Source: Orbilia blumenaviensis (taxonomy: Eukaryota; Ascomycota; Orbiliomycetes; Orbiliales; Orbiliaceae). Taken from it: DNA of 64,000 nt. This document shows, piece by piece, positions 21,984 to 34,083 of this stretch. A model generated the notes under the pieces. It saw only the letters and a program-made list of their open reading frames with translations. It searched no databases and was not told the origin of the DNA. Location of the stretch: NCBI GenBank assembly GCA_036872755.1, contig JAVHNS010000009.1:434001-498000 (forward strand), given 5' to 3'. Each line of letters begins with the position of its first letter. Position 1 is the first letter of the stretch. The position numbers were made by a program, and so were the translations under genes.

Positions 21984-23274
21984 TTAGTGACCGTCTTCAC
22001 CGCGGCCAAGGGCGAATTCGAGGATGATGAAAACAACGTAGATGGCCAGGAGGGCAGTTCCCATCCATCTCCTTCCACCGTAGAAGACAATAACGGTGAA
22101 GAGAGCGGAAGAAACCCAGGTCATGATGATTTCGAACGAAGTAACCGAGTTGGCGAATTGCTTCAAGTCACCGGCAAGGAAGAGAACACCGGCACAGAGA
22201 GTAAGCAAGAAGATATTGCTACCAGCAGTATTCGCAACAACGATACCGCCCTGTCCCTTTCTTCCACCAACAACGGCAACAAATTTCTCCGGTAGAGTTG
22301 TGGCGAAAGAAAGAAGGGTAACACCGACGAGGGTATCCGACAAGCCGAAGGAGTCACCAATGGTTCCGACACTATGGGAAAGAACGTATCCGGAGATCGA
22401 GACGGTAACAAAGCCGACGAGGAGCTGGGCGAAGTGGTAGACGACAGAACGAGCCGGCTTTCGTGGTTGGACATGGGAGACGCTTGCCTTGCGAGGGCGG
22501 CCGACAGTTCCATTGATCTTGTGACTGATGCTGGAGGACTTCCTGTGGGCACGGAGTGGGATGGCCTCAACGGAAGAACCACCGTCGTCGCTGCTGCTGC
22601 TGCTGCGGTATCCCTCCAACACCTTCATGTGCTTTGCGGATTCCTCGTCATCGGTATCATCTTCAGAGTCAGAGTCAGAGTCGCTATCAGAATCCGAATC
22701 GCTATCTTCTGGTGGGTCCATAACGCCACGGTAGATACCCCACGCGATTGAGGCAATATAGATGAAGAAGGCAATGCAGAACAGCCATCCTCCGAAGCGA
22801 CCGAACTCGACACGATAAACAGCGAGGAAAAAGCAGAAGACGGTCGTGATTATGGACAGAACTCCGACATAGATCTTCGAACTGCGATCGAAATAGACAA
22901 CAGGGTCTCTCGAGAAGATAAGGCCGAGCGAGAAAGCACCGAGAATATTAGATATCGAAGAGCCAAGGATATTTCCCAGGGCCAGGGCCGAGTTGTTTTG
23001 GGCTAACGATGCAATAACCACAACGAGCTAGATCGGCAATGTTAGTAACTTCTGGAAGGCATCAGACCCATGGATAGTGCATATTATGTCGTACCTCTTC
23101 CCATTCCGCACCTGCCGTCAACAGACCGATCAGTGTCGCCGAAATCCCCAATCTCCGTGCTATAACAGCGGTGTGATCGACAAATTTATCCGCTCCATAG
23201 TCCAAAAGGAAGAGCCCCGTAATAAATGCGCAGACGTTGAATATCAGAGTATCATAATTTAAAGCTGTTGCCAT
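21984..23274 (-). CDS. Sodium/calcium exchanger family (CaCA) membrane protein
   Basis: Exons 23274-23095 and 23027-21984 encode 407 residues. The two inverted alpha repeats of the CaCA superfamily are visible. The first reads GLLTAGAEWEELVVV, spanning the intron, followed by LGNILGSSISNIL. The second reads LLSFATTLPEKFVAVVGG followed by VANTAGSNIFLLTLCAG. About ten hydrophobic helices surround a central hydrophilic loop with an Asp-Ser repeat (about 22660-22712) and poly-Ser. The glutamates in the AEWEE and LPEK segments occupy the cation site. The variant motif differs from the common G-T-S-x-P-E, so Ca2+, Na+ or K+ specificity is open. It is likely vacuolar or endomembrane by analogy with fungal members. 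Confidence 0.85.
22660..22712 (-). repeat. Ser-Asp codon repeat within the exchanger loop
   Basis: Alternating Ser and Asp codons (about seven S-D pairs) in the cytosolic loop of the exchanger. Codons vary (TCT, TCC, AGC type), so this is a protein-level acidic repeat more than a pure microsatellite. Confidence 0.75.
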
Positions 23275-25645
23275 CTCTTGAATATAACTACCAAGTGTTC
23301 CAACTTGCGTAGTTTCCGGATATGATAATGTTGAAAGGTGAACCTTCTACGATGATGACGACGTCAATATTTGAAGAAAGGTGTACCGATGTGTTGACTT
23401 TTTTAAAGTTTGTCTTTACGTAAACCTCCCAGGCTAGGAACGTCAAAAGAGCAAGATTGCTGAGTATTTTAGAAAGGTGGAAATGGTGATGAAAGGCAGA
23501 GGTAATTCTTATATATACTGATCGGTATATATAATAGTGTGGCGGCCAAGATGGAAACGGGCGGATCGGAAGCGGAAGTCCTGGTGTACGACGAATCGAT
23601 GATAGTTCCCTTTCTTCCTTTCTCGATTTTAAACTGTGACAGCCTTGACAATGCAAAGAGAGAAGAAAAAACGGGAGGAAAGTACTTCGTGAAAGATAGA
23701 TAAAGAACGAGTGGACGCGGCTGAACTGTTGGGCGATACTTGGTGGTTATATCTTGCAACAGCGCAATAAAATCCGCAGCTGGTATATGCTCAGTAAGCA
23801 ATAACTAGTAGATAACGACAGACAGACAAAAGAATCCGACCGACACTTACGAGGAACGAAGGACAGCGAAGAAGAGGAAAGAAAAGAAAGAAGAAGATTC
23901 AAAAGGGAAAAATCCAAAAAAAGGGATACAGGCTTCCCAGAAGGGTAGACCGGATGGTCAAGGGCAAGGGGGCGAGAGCACACTTCGATTCCAGCACAGC
24001 ACACCGTACGTACTCACTCCATGGTGCATTACTTCCTGTCAGAAAAGGAGTGATATTAAACTGACCGTGTGGACGCCAACTGCCTTGGGGCTAGCAGCAC
24101 GCGGCGGTCCACATCTCACCGCCCAGGTTTGCTGCTGCCCAGCGAATGAACAGCAGATGAATCAATCTTACTTGGAACAATAGCTTTTCCGTTCTCCGTG
24201 AGCGATATATGCTATCTTGAGAAGTCCGCCAGCTGAAATTTACATTTGCAAAAGCTAAAGCGTCTCCCGATATCCTGCCCCTAAGAAGGCATGTGGCCGT
24301 CGACCGCGAACGTCTAAGCCTCCCGTCGATGTCATCAAGGCCAGATCCCCATGGTCCCGGCATGCAGCATGGCATCGATCAAAATTGCATCCCAATTAAT
24401 CCGATGAAGCGCGAGGGACACGCAATTTCCTGTCCCTTGCAATTCTAGCTTCAGGGGTCCATTCTTCCACCACAGAAAAAACATCACCAGAATGGAAAGT
24501 TTGGGTGGGTCGCTTTTGGTTCTGCTTCACCCGCATGCTGCATGCCGAAGCTGCCACCTCCGGCTTAGACAGGATAACAGGCAGGCGAACGGTGTCGCTT
24601 CTTCGCGAAGTATTTTTGGGACTGGGCTTGCAATCACAGAATGTGAGAGGCGGGTATGTATCGCAGCCAGACATACCAGCCAGTTTTGTTGAGCCCTTCC
24701 CAATTCTGGTCTAAATTTCATTGGTTCCGGAGAGCCCCAAGCAATTATTTACAACAGAGCCAACACGGATTTCTTAAAATGTCGAGTGTCCTAGCCTTGC
24801 AAATTCAAGTGATTCCGGGTAATAGCCATAGAGTCTCCCCATGAACGGTCTAGCGTTATATATAAATTATAATCGAAATTCCAAACGTAGAATATACGGC
24901 GTCCGGATTCGAAACTCCCCAGGATAACCCAGAACCGTGGGGAGAGCCTTAGCTACTCAGAGTTTGGATAATTGGGTGCCATAAGTATAGCAAACTAGAC
25001 TACACAAGGTTAGCATCAAGAGTGCGCATTATCATATGGTCATCAATATGTAAAATAGTAGCATCGATATCGAGGCATGTCTTTATACTTTAGTGTTGGC
25101 AATATCAATATACCTAGCTAGGGAAGGTATATTCTCGTAAACCGTCTATCGATATTCGAGTGCCCTATTAACAACACGTAAAACAGGCTTCTTATTACCA
25201 TCCGCTTTGAGGAAACGTATTTAATGACATTGTCCCCGTAACCACCAATCCTCCATTAATTCTATATGCCGGAAAGATATATCCGTTCATTTATTTACAG
25301 GATTGACGATCTAACCTTTGAGAGTTTTGGGCGAGGAAGCAAGTCTTGGCGTTTGCCGATTCCTGACAATTCTGGACTTGAAATTCACTATGCTAGAAGA
25401 CCTACCACAGAAACAACGCATCTACCTGTTCAAAGATTGATGTGTAGGTCCATCTGAGCCATATATAAGGCATGGTATATTCAAACATTGACATGACTTC
25501 GGCGTAATTGCCAAAAATAGAAATTGTTCCACGATCTCTTCTTGTATTTTACTATTCACATATATTGTGGAGATGCATCATTTCCTACAATAACAGAAAC
25601 TAGTACTATAGTGCATTCATCGATGGAATTGGAACCGGGCGGAAA
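23275..25645. other. 2.4-kb gene-free region
   Basis: No gene is supported. The part from 23280 to 23990 is purine-rich on plus, that is pyrimidine-rich on the coding strand of the exchanger, and probably represents its promoter and leader. From 24000 to 25640 only short conflicting open frames occur. The upstream promoter of the secreted Ser/Thr-rich gene should lie near 25400-25640. Confidence 0.45.
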
Positions 25646-27727
25646 ATGCTCACGCTCCTACTAGTGGTCGGTCTGCTCCACGCCGCTACAACTGTCCCGC
25701 AAACTACAGCGGCGGCGGCAGCAGCAACAAAGACGCTGTTCTCAACGGTCCGACATACAAGTACAGTCGTTTGGAGCACCTGTGAATCGGTTCCATATTC
25801 GTTACCACTGTGTGAAAATATAATATGGGACTCATTTAGCACCGGGGCGCAAAGCGAAGGCTCGATTTCCCAGACGGCGAATCAGCCTACTTCGAAATCT
25901 TCCTCCGAAAAGTCAACCACGGTCACCAGTACACTATCGAGTGATACTAGTGTACCAACTACTTTCCGGCTGCGGGCCTTGATTCCGGGTTTCGATTACG
26001 CATATGTTGATATAACCAGAAATGGTCCGCTCATTATCGATGTCGACACGGAAAATAGATTCCTGCAGCGAGATGGAAAACCTGGTAATAATATTATCTC
26101 CAGAATGGATAGCGCCGATTTTGCGCTGATGTCTGATGGGACGATCAGAGCCGTAGGCACAAACCAACGGATCGTCGTCTATAGACGCCAAATCAGTAGT
26201 CTCGGAACACTAAACGATTATGGCGATGTTTTGATCCTACAAGAAGAGACGGCGGCTGAAAACGATATCTCGCATGATTGGCGTTTTAGCAGCTGTAGGC
26301 TGGATTTAAGAAACCCATCTACTTCCCAGATATACAGGATATATCTACGGCAGGTAGCGACGGGGAAATACGCGGTCAAAATGGGGGCATTAGATGCAAA
26401 AGTCCCCTCTGATTTCGAGAAATATGACCTTTGCTCTGAGCCACCGGCGCCTTCAAGTACAGTTTTGACATCCAGCACACCGGCACCCGTATCCACTAGC
26501 TCCATTGCTTCCACGACATCATCGTCTATATCTCGTCGCCCGTCCAGCACTTTATCCGATACGTCACCCGGCTCATTAGACAGCTCGTTTCCCAGTACAT
26601 CATCAGAATATTCGACTTCTAGTTCGTCGAGCTGCCCGGAGCCCTGTTTATCGTCTACATTAGCTTCGAGTTCGTCCTCCAGCGGCACGCTGAATGCTTA
26701 TGAAGTCATAACACTTGAAGCATTATATGGCTTTTGTTCCGATTTACTGCTTTCCACCAACATCTCCACATCTTTAACTGTGACATCTTCGTCTTCTGCC
26801 ACAGAAACATCAACATCAACATTTACGTCGTCGGAGCTCGTAGTTTGTACCAGCTCTCATATCGAGTATTCGTCAACCTCTTACGTACCTACAATTACAA
26901 CTGCAACAAACATTAGGCATAAAAGAGATGTTTTGTATACGACCCCAACTCCATTAACCTCCTTTGACGATGCTGAAGTCAGAGCAGGTTGTGCCAGTGC
27001 TATTACGGCGCCGACAACGACTATAACATCTACAACTACTAGTGTTGAAGTAATACCCTTTTTAGCAACGACGGTATACAACTCCACGGCGACAAGTTAT
27101 TCAACGCACGTAGTCTCAAGCACCATTCAATCAGTGTTAACATCCACCGCTGTAGCGCCCGGATATTGGAAAATGCGAAACGATAGTCTCGGATACTTCG
27201 ATAACCATTGGTTCTGGGTTGATCCTAAAGATCATACCCCATCGATACCCGACACTACAATCATAGCAGGCACACTCAAAGAAACCTTCTGGCAAGCGAT
27301 ATGGGATGGCGCTAATGGCGGTTGGAGACTTACTTACGACTACTGGCGTATTTCCGGCGGCAACAATATCACAGACACATATTTACTTGGCTATTTCACT
27401 ACCCCCACATACCCTACGCGGGTACAGTCCAGATGGCTTGGGATAACCAAAAATGCAAACCTCATCGGTCCTGGGAAAACTCTACAATATGCATACTTCG
27501 ATATCGTAAACGGATATGCAACAATACGTACGTCACTTGAGGGGTCTAGGGATACGTTGTGGACTTGCCAGGATAGTGGAACTGCAGGGCGTCCTCCGGT
27601 ATTTTGGTTTTATGATAGTACCGGTTGGCCGGCTTTTGTTGAGACTGCAACGGATGGTCCGAATGGTAGTAATGTGTATGGACTACATGACTGTGTTATT
27701 GTTCCTGGATTTTATGTTTTGGGATAG
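25646..27727 (+). CDS. Secreted Ser/Thr-rich two-domain protein, function unknown
   Basis: An intronless 693-residue protein that I do not recognise by name. It starts with a signal peptide (LTLLLVVGLLHAATT). A globular N-terminal domain (about residues 105-270) holds LRALIPGFDYAYVDITRNG and ends at a Cys. A Ser/Thr/Pro linker follows (about 270-500), probably heavily O-glycosylated. A C-terminal domain rich in Trp and Tyr (about 505-693) contains GYWKMRNDSLGYFDNHWFW and DYWRISGGNN. A dibasic site K426-R427 within the linker resembles a Kex2 cleavage site. There is no GPI signal or C-terminal helix, so the product should be released or wall-associated. Domain layout suggests an adhesin or carbohydrate-binding surface protein, but this is inference. 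Confidence 0.8.
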   Translation: MLTLLLVVGLLHAATTVPQTTAAAAAATKTLFSTVRHTSTVVWSTCESVPYSLPLCENIIWDSFSTGAQSEGSISQTANQPTSKSSSEKSTTVTSTLSSDTSVPTTFRLRALIPGFDYAYVDITRNGPLIIDVDTENRFLQRDGKPGNNIISRMDSADFALMSDGTIRAVGTNQRIVVYRRQISSLGTLNDYGDVLILQEETAAENDISHDWRFSSCRLDLRNPSTSQIYRIYLRQVATGKYAVKMGALDAKVPSDFEKYDLCSEPPAPSSTVLTSSTPAPVSTSSIASTTSSSISRRPSSTLSDTSPGSLDSSFPSTSSEYSTSSSSSCPEPCLSSTLASSSSSSGTLNAYEVITLEALYGFCSDLLLSTNISTSLTVTSSSSATETSTSTFTSSELVVCTSSHIEYSSTSYVPTITTATNIRHKRDVLYTTPTPLTSFDDAEVRAGCASAITAPTTTITSTTTSVEVIPFLATTVYNSTATSYSTHVVSSTIQSVLTSTAVAPGYWKMRNDSLGYFDNHWFWVDPKDHTPSIPDTTIIAGTLKETFWQAIWDGANGGWRLTYDYWRISGGNNITDTYLLGYFTTPTYPTRVQSRWLGITKNANLIGPGKTLQYAYFDIVNGYATIRTSLEGSRDTLWTCQDSGTAGRPPVFWFYDSTGWPAFVETATDGPNGSNVYGLHDCVIVPGFYVLG

Positions 27728-28253
27728 TCCTCAAAAGCTGGTAATAGCAATATTCCATTATTGTCGGGTCACTTGGTGAATTATATACCTACAACTGGAG
27801 GGTATACTCTATTTTGGTGTATATATATGCATGTTATTGGCGCATTGTATATTTAATAACTAAGTTTTAAGATGTAATGAAAATGCAGATATGAGCTCGA
27901 ATTATAGGAATCTACAGAATATATGATAGAATACCAAGCGCTTTGGATAGCTTTGGAGTCCTAGGCTGTATCTAGACCACCATAACCCAAATCGCTTCAG
28001 CAGCACTGCACTGGTACCTAATATGCAATGGGGTTGTGTTGCATGTTGGAAGATAATGCTCCAAGACATAACGGATTCCTAGTTGGTTTTGAGACGGTGC
28101 GGGATTCCTGGCTGGTTAATCCTTGGGATCCTGCCTAGACGTCTAGGAGATACTAGTTCAACATCCCATGAACACATCGCCAGCACCTCGAAGTTATGCC
28201 TTCCAGTTAACGGACACCCATTTTTGACCAATCTAAGAAATATATCTTGAGGA
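27728..28253. other. Intergenic, promoter of the F-box gene
   Basis: 526 bp, AT-rich, no gene seen. It should hold the 3' UTR of the secreted protein gene and the F-box gene promoter. Confidence 0.5.
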
Positions 28254-29830
28254 ATGGCTACACAAATAACAATCAGTGGACCTGAAGAAGCTCATGTTAG
28301 GGACGGTAGCAGTACAAAGAGACGCTTATCTTTAGCAGCCCTCGCACCAGAGCTTCTCTCCCAAATCGTATCCTACAGCTCACTGAGAGACCTTTTCAAC
28401 CTCCTTCAAACTTGTAAAACCATCTACTCTATTGCATATCCTGAACTATGGACCACCATCTACCTCTTCCCCCATTTCTACGGCAGACCACATGGTTGGC
28501 CAGATCGCGCAATCGGTCAAAACGGAATGCAGAAATTGGTTAATCTAGTCGAAGCTGGTGGGGTTGGGTATAAAAATATAAAGAATTTAATATTTGACCG
28601 CAGGATGGCTGGACAAGATGAGTCCGGGCTGGGTGGTGCTCCTGCCATGTATGAATTTCTCACAGAGAAACTGAAAAGCGGGGACATAAATATCAAGTAT
28701 TTTGAAATCCCGATTTATAGTGGATTTGGTGAGTATTAATGCATGTTCTCTATATAAGTTTCTTGATTCAAATAAAGGCCTGACTAACCAAGCTCCCAGG
28801 CGGACAGCTTGCGCCCAACCAGTCTACTAATCTCCTCCCTGCACTAAAGGCTTATTCAGAAACCAAATCACAAGATGAATTCTCCCTAAACCTCATGCTA
28901 GAGGGTCTATCTGGGAAACCTGAAGTTCTTGCAAGTCAAATAGACTGCTCAAAGCTAACAAGCCTGAGTTTCCACTTCTTCAATGTTGAAAGTGCAGAAA
29001 TAAGCAACCCGGATTGGGATCATCAGAGAAACAGTATATCTGCCCTAACGACTGTCATCGAGGCAGCTACTAGACTCAAGTATCTATGTCTTGACACCAC
29101 AGTGAATACAGATTACTACGAGATGTCGCCCGAGCCTTCATCTCCGGTTCTGCTCCAAGGCTTCCAGGCCGCGATCTCGAATCTTAAACATCTTCGCACG
29201 TTTCACATTAGAAACTACATTTTCGATCCTTTCTTCTTCATCAAGCCCCCGAGTTCAGTAAGAGTTGTGAAATTCACCGAAATTCACAAAGTTTCACGGT
29301 CCTGGTGGGAACAGTTCGCGGCTTACGATTTCCCTGGGGTTGAGTCTTTGACTATTGATTATCCTGCGGATGCGTGTGCGAAAAGGAAAGATTGGTGGCG
29401 GGGTATTGAGGATGGCCAGACAGCGAGAGATCACGGCGGGTACGACGGGTTTCAGCACTGGAAGTTTAGTATCGGGAGTGTGGCGGTGACTGGTTTGAAG
29501 GAATTCATCTACGAAGACAGAAGAGATTATCTCGCGCCAATCGACTTGGTGGATTGTATCATCCGACAGAATCCACATGTGCGCAAGCAATGGAAAAGAA
29601 AGCTAGCGGAGAGATATGAAAACATTCTATTTGCGGAATGCAATGCAAGGTTTTTAGGTCTGATGAAAGACGAAGGATTCTCCCAGGTCAGAGATTCCCT
29701 AAAGAATCGATTTGTGAAGAGGTGTTTGAATGGAAAGAACGGAGAGGAAGAGGAAGAAATAGAGCTGTATATAGCTGAGTACGGGAAGGAGCTGGTAAAA
29801 TGGATCAAAAGGAACATGGCCGCACAATAA
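28254..29830 (+). CDS. F-box domain protein
   Basis: Exons 28254-28728 and 28800-29830 encode 501 residues. The 71-nt intron has a GTGAGT donor and a CTAAC branch site. An F-box lies at about residues 26-70 (LAALAPELLSQIVSYSSLRD, then LFNLLQTCKTIY and a conserved TIYLF turn). The remainder has leucine-rich-like stretches (LTSLSFHFFNVE, LKYLCLDTT, LRTFHIRNY) of the kind that form degenerate repeats in fungal F-box substrate receptors. The protein would bind Skp1 in an SCF ubiquitin ligase. The target is unknown. Such proteins are lineage-specific and numerous in filamentous ascomycetes. Confidence 0.87.
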
Positions 29831-31619
29831 TATTAACTGCAAACTGTACAAGTAGGCAATCAACATTGCTAAGTAGATTACGAGCATCAGATTCACAAAT
29901 ACCTAGGTAGTAAATTTCACCACCGAAGGATACATTTTTGACCTTGTTCAGTTTTTAAGGTTCTGTCCCGACTTTATTTTATAAAATTTAGTTCACTGCA
30001 TGGTACACTTTCGTAGCGACTGAAGACTAAAACGTATTTTCGCTCGCACGTGGAAATAACGGCTAGGTGATTTGGAGCTGCAGTTTCATTTAATTTACCC
30101 GCAAACCCGAACCTTTGAATGCTTCGATCGATCCATACACCAGCCCCCCTTCTTTAGAGATTTGTGAATCCAAATCGCTGAGGCGAGCGAGCCGCTTTGA
30201 ACCATCATCAATTAATTGTCTGAGAGTCACCAGACCACCTGTCGTTCTAGGAAATCCAAGGGAGAAGCTAGCTCAAGCTCCTCAGTTAAGCAGTTAGGTA
30301 GAAGGAGTTACCTATAGAGAGGATGCTAATATCGATATCGATAACCTTTACAGTTAGCAAAATATCACAGCGCTGTACATGTACAGCCAGTGGGTTATTA
30401 CATAACGACTCCGCTCGTCGAGATCGTTGCCATTCCTGTGCGCGCGGGGAGCTCCAAACCAAGACACCACCGGGTACCTTGGCTTTAGCTTGGATGGCAG
30501 TAACGGAACGCGGCAGCCAATTAGGCTCGCTTGCTTATCATGATCATATCATACGGCGAAAAATCGAAAATGCCAGGACGGCAAAGCTTCTGCATGGGTT
30601 TCTCGCCTGTTAACTGTTAAAAGCTTGGCCGCCTTAATTTTCAGGCCTGCATTTTTGATCTCCAGTTGCAACCCCTCGCAGAATGCTGCCCTCTCAGGAA
30701 GACTTGTTGATATTGATATATATACACCTGAAACGTTGAATTGCTGAGGATATGAATACGTCTATATCTGTATATATTATCGATCTTTGATGCCTGCGAG
30801 ATTGATCTGATTATATTTGCCTTGCCGCCATCCGAAAATCCACGCAGGACATAGCACAGCACAGGTCCCGTTTTCGGGATACACCAACCGCCTCTGCAAT
30901 GGGGGGCCCTCCACTGCAATTACCATGCACCTCGCGGGATCATGGATGCTTGAAACCCAAACTGGAAGGGAAAGGCCGCATACACATTATTCAGCCGTTC
31001 CTTAGCCAAAAAATCCAATTGGCCACATGCTTGACTAGCATGTTGAGACCAGGCGAATTCTTCCCAGGGCTTATGCACTAGGGTGGGTCTAGAAGCTGGA
31101 AGGTGCAGAAAGGGTAACCTCGACCTTCGTTCAAGCTAAACCACGGCCGTGGAAACCTTCGTCGCTAGCTAGATACAGCTGCCATGCACCATGTCCTTCG
31201 GCGCCGGCATGTCAGTTGTTATATACTTTTTGACGGCGAAAATATGATGCGCTAGGGTATAGGTCAGCCACCGGCCCATTTGCCATGCATGGCCCTTCTC
31301 AACAATCACGTCGAGTTCGAAGTTTACCACGCGGCCTATCTCTAGCGCCAGCTGCAGAAGCCATGGTTTGAAGGCTGCTGAAGCCTGGAGGCAGCAAAAA
31401 GAGACCGGGCTTCGATGTTGCCATTGTGAAAAGTATATCAAGGGCGCACACTTCCCTCGATCAATTGACATCCCGCCCTGCCGTCCTTCATCCTTCTTCA
31501 TCTTTCTGGGAACGAGATTGTCCGTCCCTCCCCTCATCCCACCTCTTTCTCAGACCCCGCTTTTGTAAAGCACCCGCAACGCAGCCTCTCTTCAACCCTC
31601 CCTTAAACCGCCCTCCACA
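29831..31619. promoter_or_regulatory. 1.8-kb intergenic region upstream of the Nramp gene
   Basis: No credible gene is seen; several short overlapping frames occur on both strands. A CT-rich leader immediately precedes the Nramp ATG (31530-31619), consistent with a strong promoter. Confidence 0.5.
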
Positions 31620-33321
31620 ATGACAGCTGGAGCATGGGAGAGAGATCAGGTCGCGCGCCTGCAGGGCGACCCTGATCATGTTAATGCAGTCGCTCGTGAG
31701 AATAAGGCTGCAGGGGAGAAAGAGATCGCAGGTGAAACCACAATCCAGGATATAGAACTTGCGACTGGCCAGAAGATGCCATGGCACCGAAAGGTCACCC
31801 ACGTCACATCCAAGTTCATGCGATTCGTCGGTCCTGGTATCTTGATCTCCGTCGCATACATTGATCCCGACAATTTCCAATCCAATGTTGCAGCCGGCGC
31901 TGAGTTTAAGTATAAGCTGTTATTTATGATCCTTCTTGGAAATGTTATTTCAGCATACCTTCAGGTAGGTTTACCTATGTGCGTTGGGACTCAATTGATC
32001 AGTTGAATATGCGAATGCTAATATATATGTGCACCGCGAAAAGTCGATGTCTATCAAGCTTGGCTCTGTTACTGGTCTGGATCTGGCGCAAATGAACCGA
32101 GCTTCTCTACCCTTCTGGCTTAATGTCTCACTGTGGCTGTTGGCCGAAGCTGCTATTATCTGCACAGACGTTGGATCCGTTATCGGTTTCGCAATTGGTG
32201 TCCATCTCTTGAACCCGAGCATCCCATTACCTGCTGCCTGCGCTATCTCATTGGTAGATACACTCTTGATCCTCTTCTTCTATAGGCCATGGGGCGCTCT
32301 CAGATGGTTGCGCGCATTCGAATTCTTCATTGCATCGATTGTCTTTGCAACTGTCATCTGCTTGATCTACCTCCTCGCCTTGATCGATACTGAAGAGGCA
32401 CCAGCTGGTCAGGTCTTCCTTGGCTTCCTACCCTCCCGAACCGTCTTCGTTGGTGAAGGTCTCCTCGAGAGTTGCGGTATCATTGGTGGTACTATCATGC
32501 CTCACACCATCTATCTCGGTTCATCGATCGTCCAAGCCCGTCTCCGCGACTTCGACGTCAAGTCCAAGAACTACACTCTCCCAGAAGACAACGACGAGAA
32601 GGAAGTCTCAGTCATCTACCGTCCTTCCCTCGCCGCTATCAAGTCCTGCATGAAATACTCCATTGCTGAACTCTGCTCTACACTCCTCATCATCGCCATC
32701 TTCGTCAACTCTGCAATTCTCATTGTCGCCGCTGCATCTTTCGATGATGACGATGCAGAGGAAGCTGATTTGTTCGCCCTTTACGAACTCTTCGCCGAGA
32801 CTATCTCCCCAGCCGCAGCTACTCTCTTCGCATTGGGTCTCATGCTTTCCTCTATGGCTTGTAGCGTTGTCGCAACCATGGCCGGTCAGATGATTCTCGA
32901 AGGCGCAATGCAATGGCATATCTCTCCATTCGTTCGAAGACTCGCCACTCGTTGCATTTCCATCATCCCAGCCATCGCCATCGCTGCTGCCGTCGGAAAA
33001 GAAGGTCTCGCAAAGACACTTTACGCCTGCAACATCGTCCTCTCCGTTAACCTTATCTTCACCTGTGCTCCACTTCTGTGGTATGTCTGCAAGGACAAGT
33101 ACATGACCGTCGCTGTCAATGGATCGACCACCCAGACCCTTCCTACTGCTGGTAAGGAAAAGCGACGGGAAGATCAGATCAGAGATGAGGGCCTTGAAGC
33201 CGTTTCTTTGGCCAACGGATGGATTGGAGTTGGCTTTGCCGCTGTCATCTGGATTCTGTTGGTGTTCCTTAACGTCGCTTCGTGGGTGTTGCTGGGTCTA
33301 GGAAGGATTGATGACTTATAA
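31620..33321 (+). CDS. Nramp-family divalent metal transporter (Smf-like)
   Basis: Exons 31620-31964 and 32044-33321 encode 540 residues. The 79-nt intron has a GTAGGT donor and its splice gives AYLQSMSIKLGSVTG, matching the family. Helix 1 carries VAYIDPDNFQSN, the metal-binding D-P-x-N, here D-P-D-N. Helix 6 carries GIIGGTIMPHTIYLGSS, with the M-P-H motif. About eleven to twelve hydrophobic helices follow a hydrophilic N-terminus. Nramp proteins cotransport H+ with Mn2+, Fe2+ or similar metals, at the plasma membrane or in endosomes. Which Smf paralogue it represents cannot be told. Codon use is biased toward C-ending codons, as in highly expressed fungal genes. Confidence 0.95.
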
Positions 33322-34083
33322 GCCCTTTCCCCAATAACTTCGCCCTGAGGGCTCCCATACTTACGGGGGGGTTCCAAGAAGGGAGAGAGGAAGGAATGTG
33401 GTAAACGAATTTCATTTTTAATAATTATATAAACTTCATGTCTTTTTTTTTCGGTTGCCATAGACGGTATGTCTTGACACGAATCTTTTTGTCATGTATT
33501 TAGGGGGAGATTATATATCTCCCGGTTTGATATCGACATTGCATTGTCGCATGTCTATACAAGTCATTCACGAATCTAATGTATAAGCAATATGAACATA
33601 TATACTTCAATACTTTATTTGACGGTTCTCCTGCGCTACCCATTTTCTTTTGATAAGCTGAAACACGTGGGGTGGGACTTTGGGAGCTGGAAAATACAAC
33701 AATGAACTCCATCCGAGGCGTAAGTACAGGCAAGGAGGAAATCGCATTAGACTTTAAAAAAGCTAGAAATTGCATACAAGGCACCAGGCAAACAAGGAGA
33801 GAAAAGTAAAAATAAAGGCCAGAATAGTAAATACATACAAGTGGAGAAGAATAATAAGAGACACAAGGAAAAAGAAAAAAAAAAGGGTTAGGAAAGAGAA
33901 AGGAGGAGCACACAGCTCAAATATCCCATTCGCCGGTTCTGGGTCCCATCTTTGTTAACTTTTTTTTCATACACTGATGAAAATTACGTCCACATCTATA
34001 TCCCCCCCTCCCCCGTAATGGCTGCAGCGTATTTATCATTATTCCGATTCATCTTTTATATAGTCCAGCTCAAACCAGACCAA
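33322..34083. other. Convergent 3' spacer, Nramp and SEC62
   Basis: About 760 bp between two stop codons. It is AT-rich with purine runs; no conserved coding potential seen. Confidence 0.5.
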
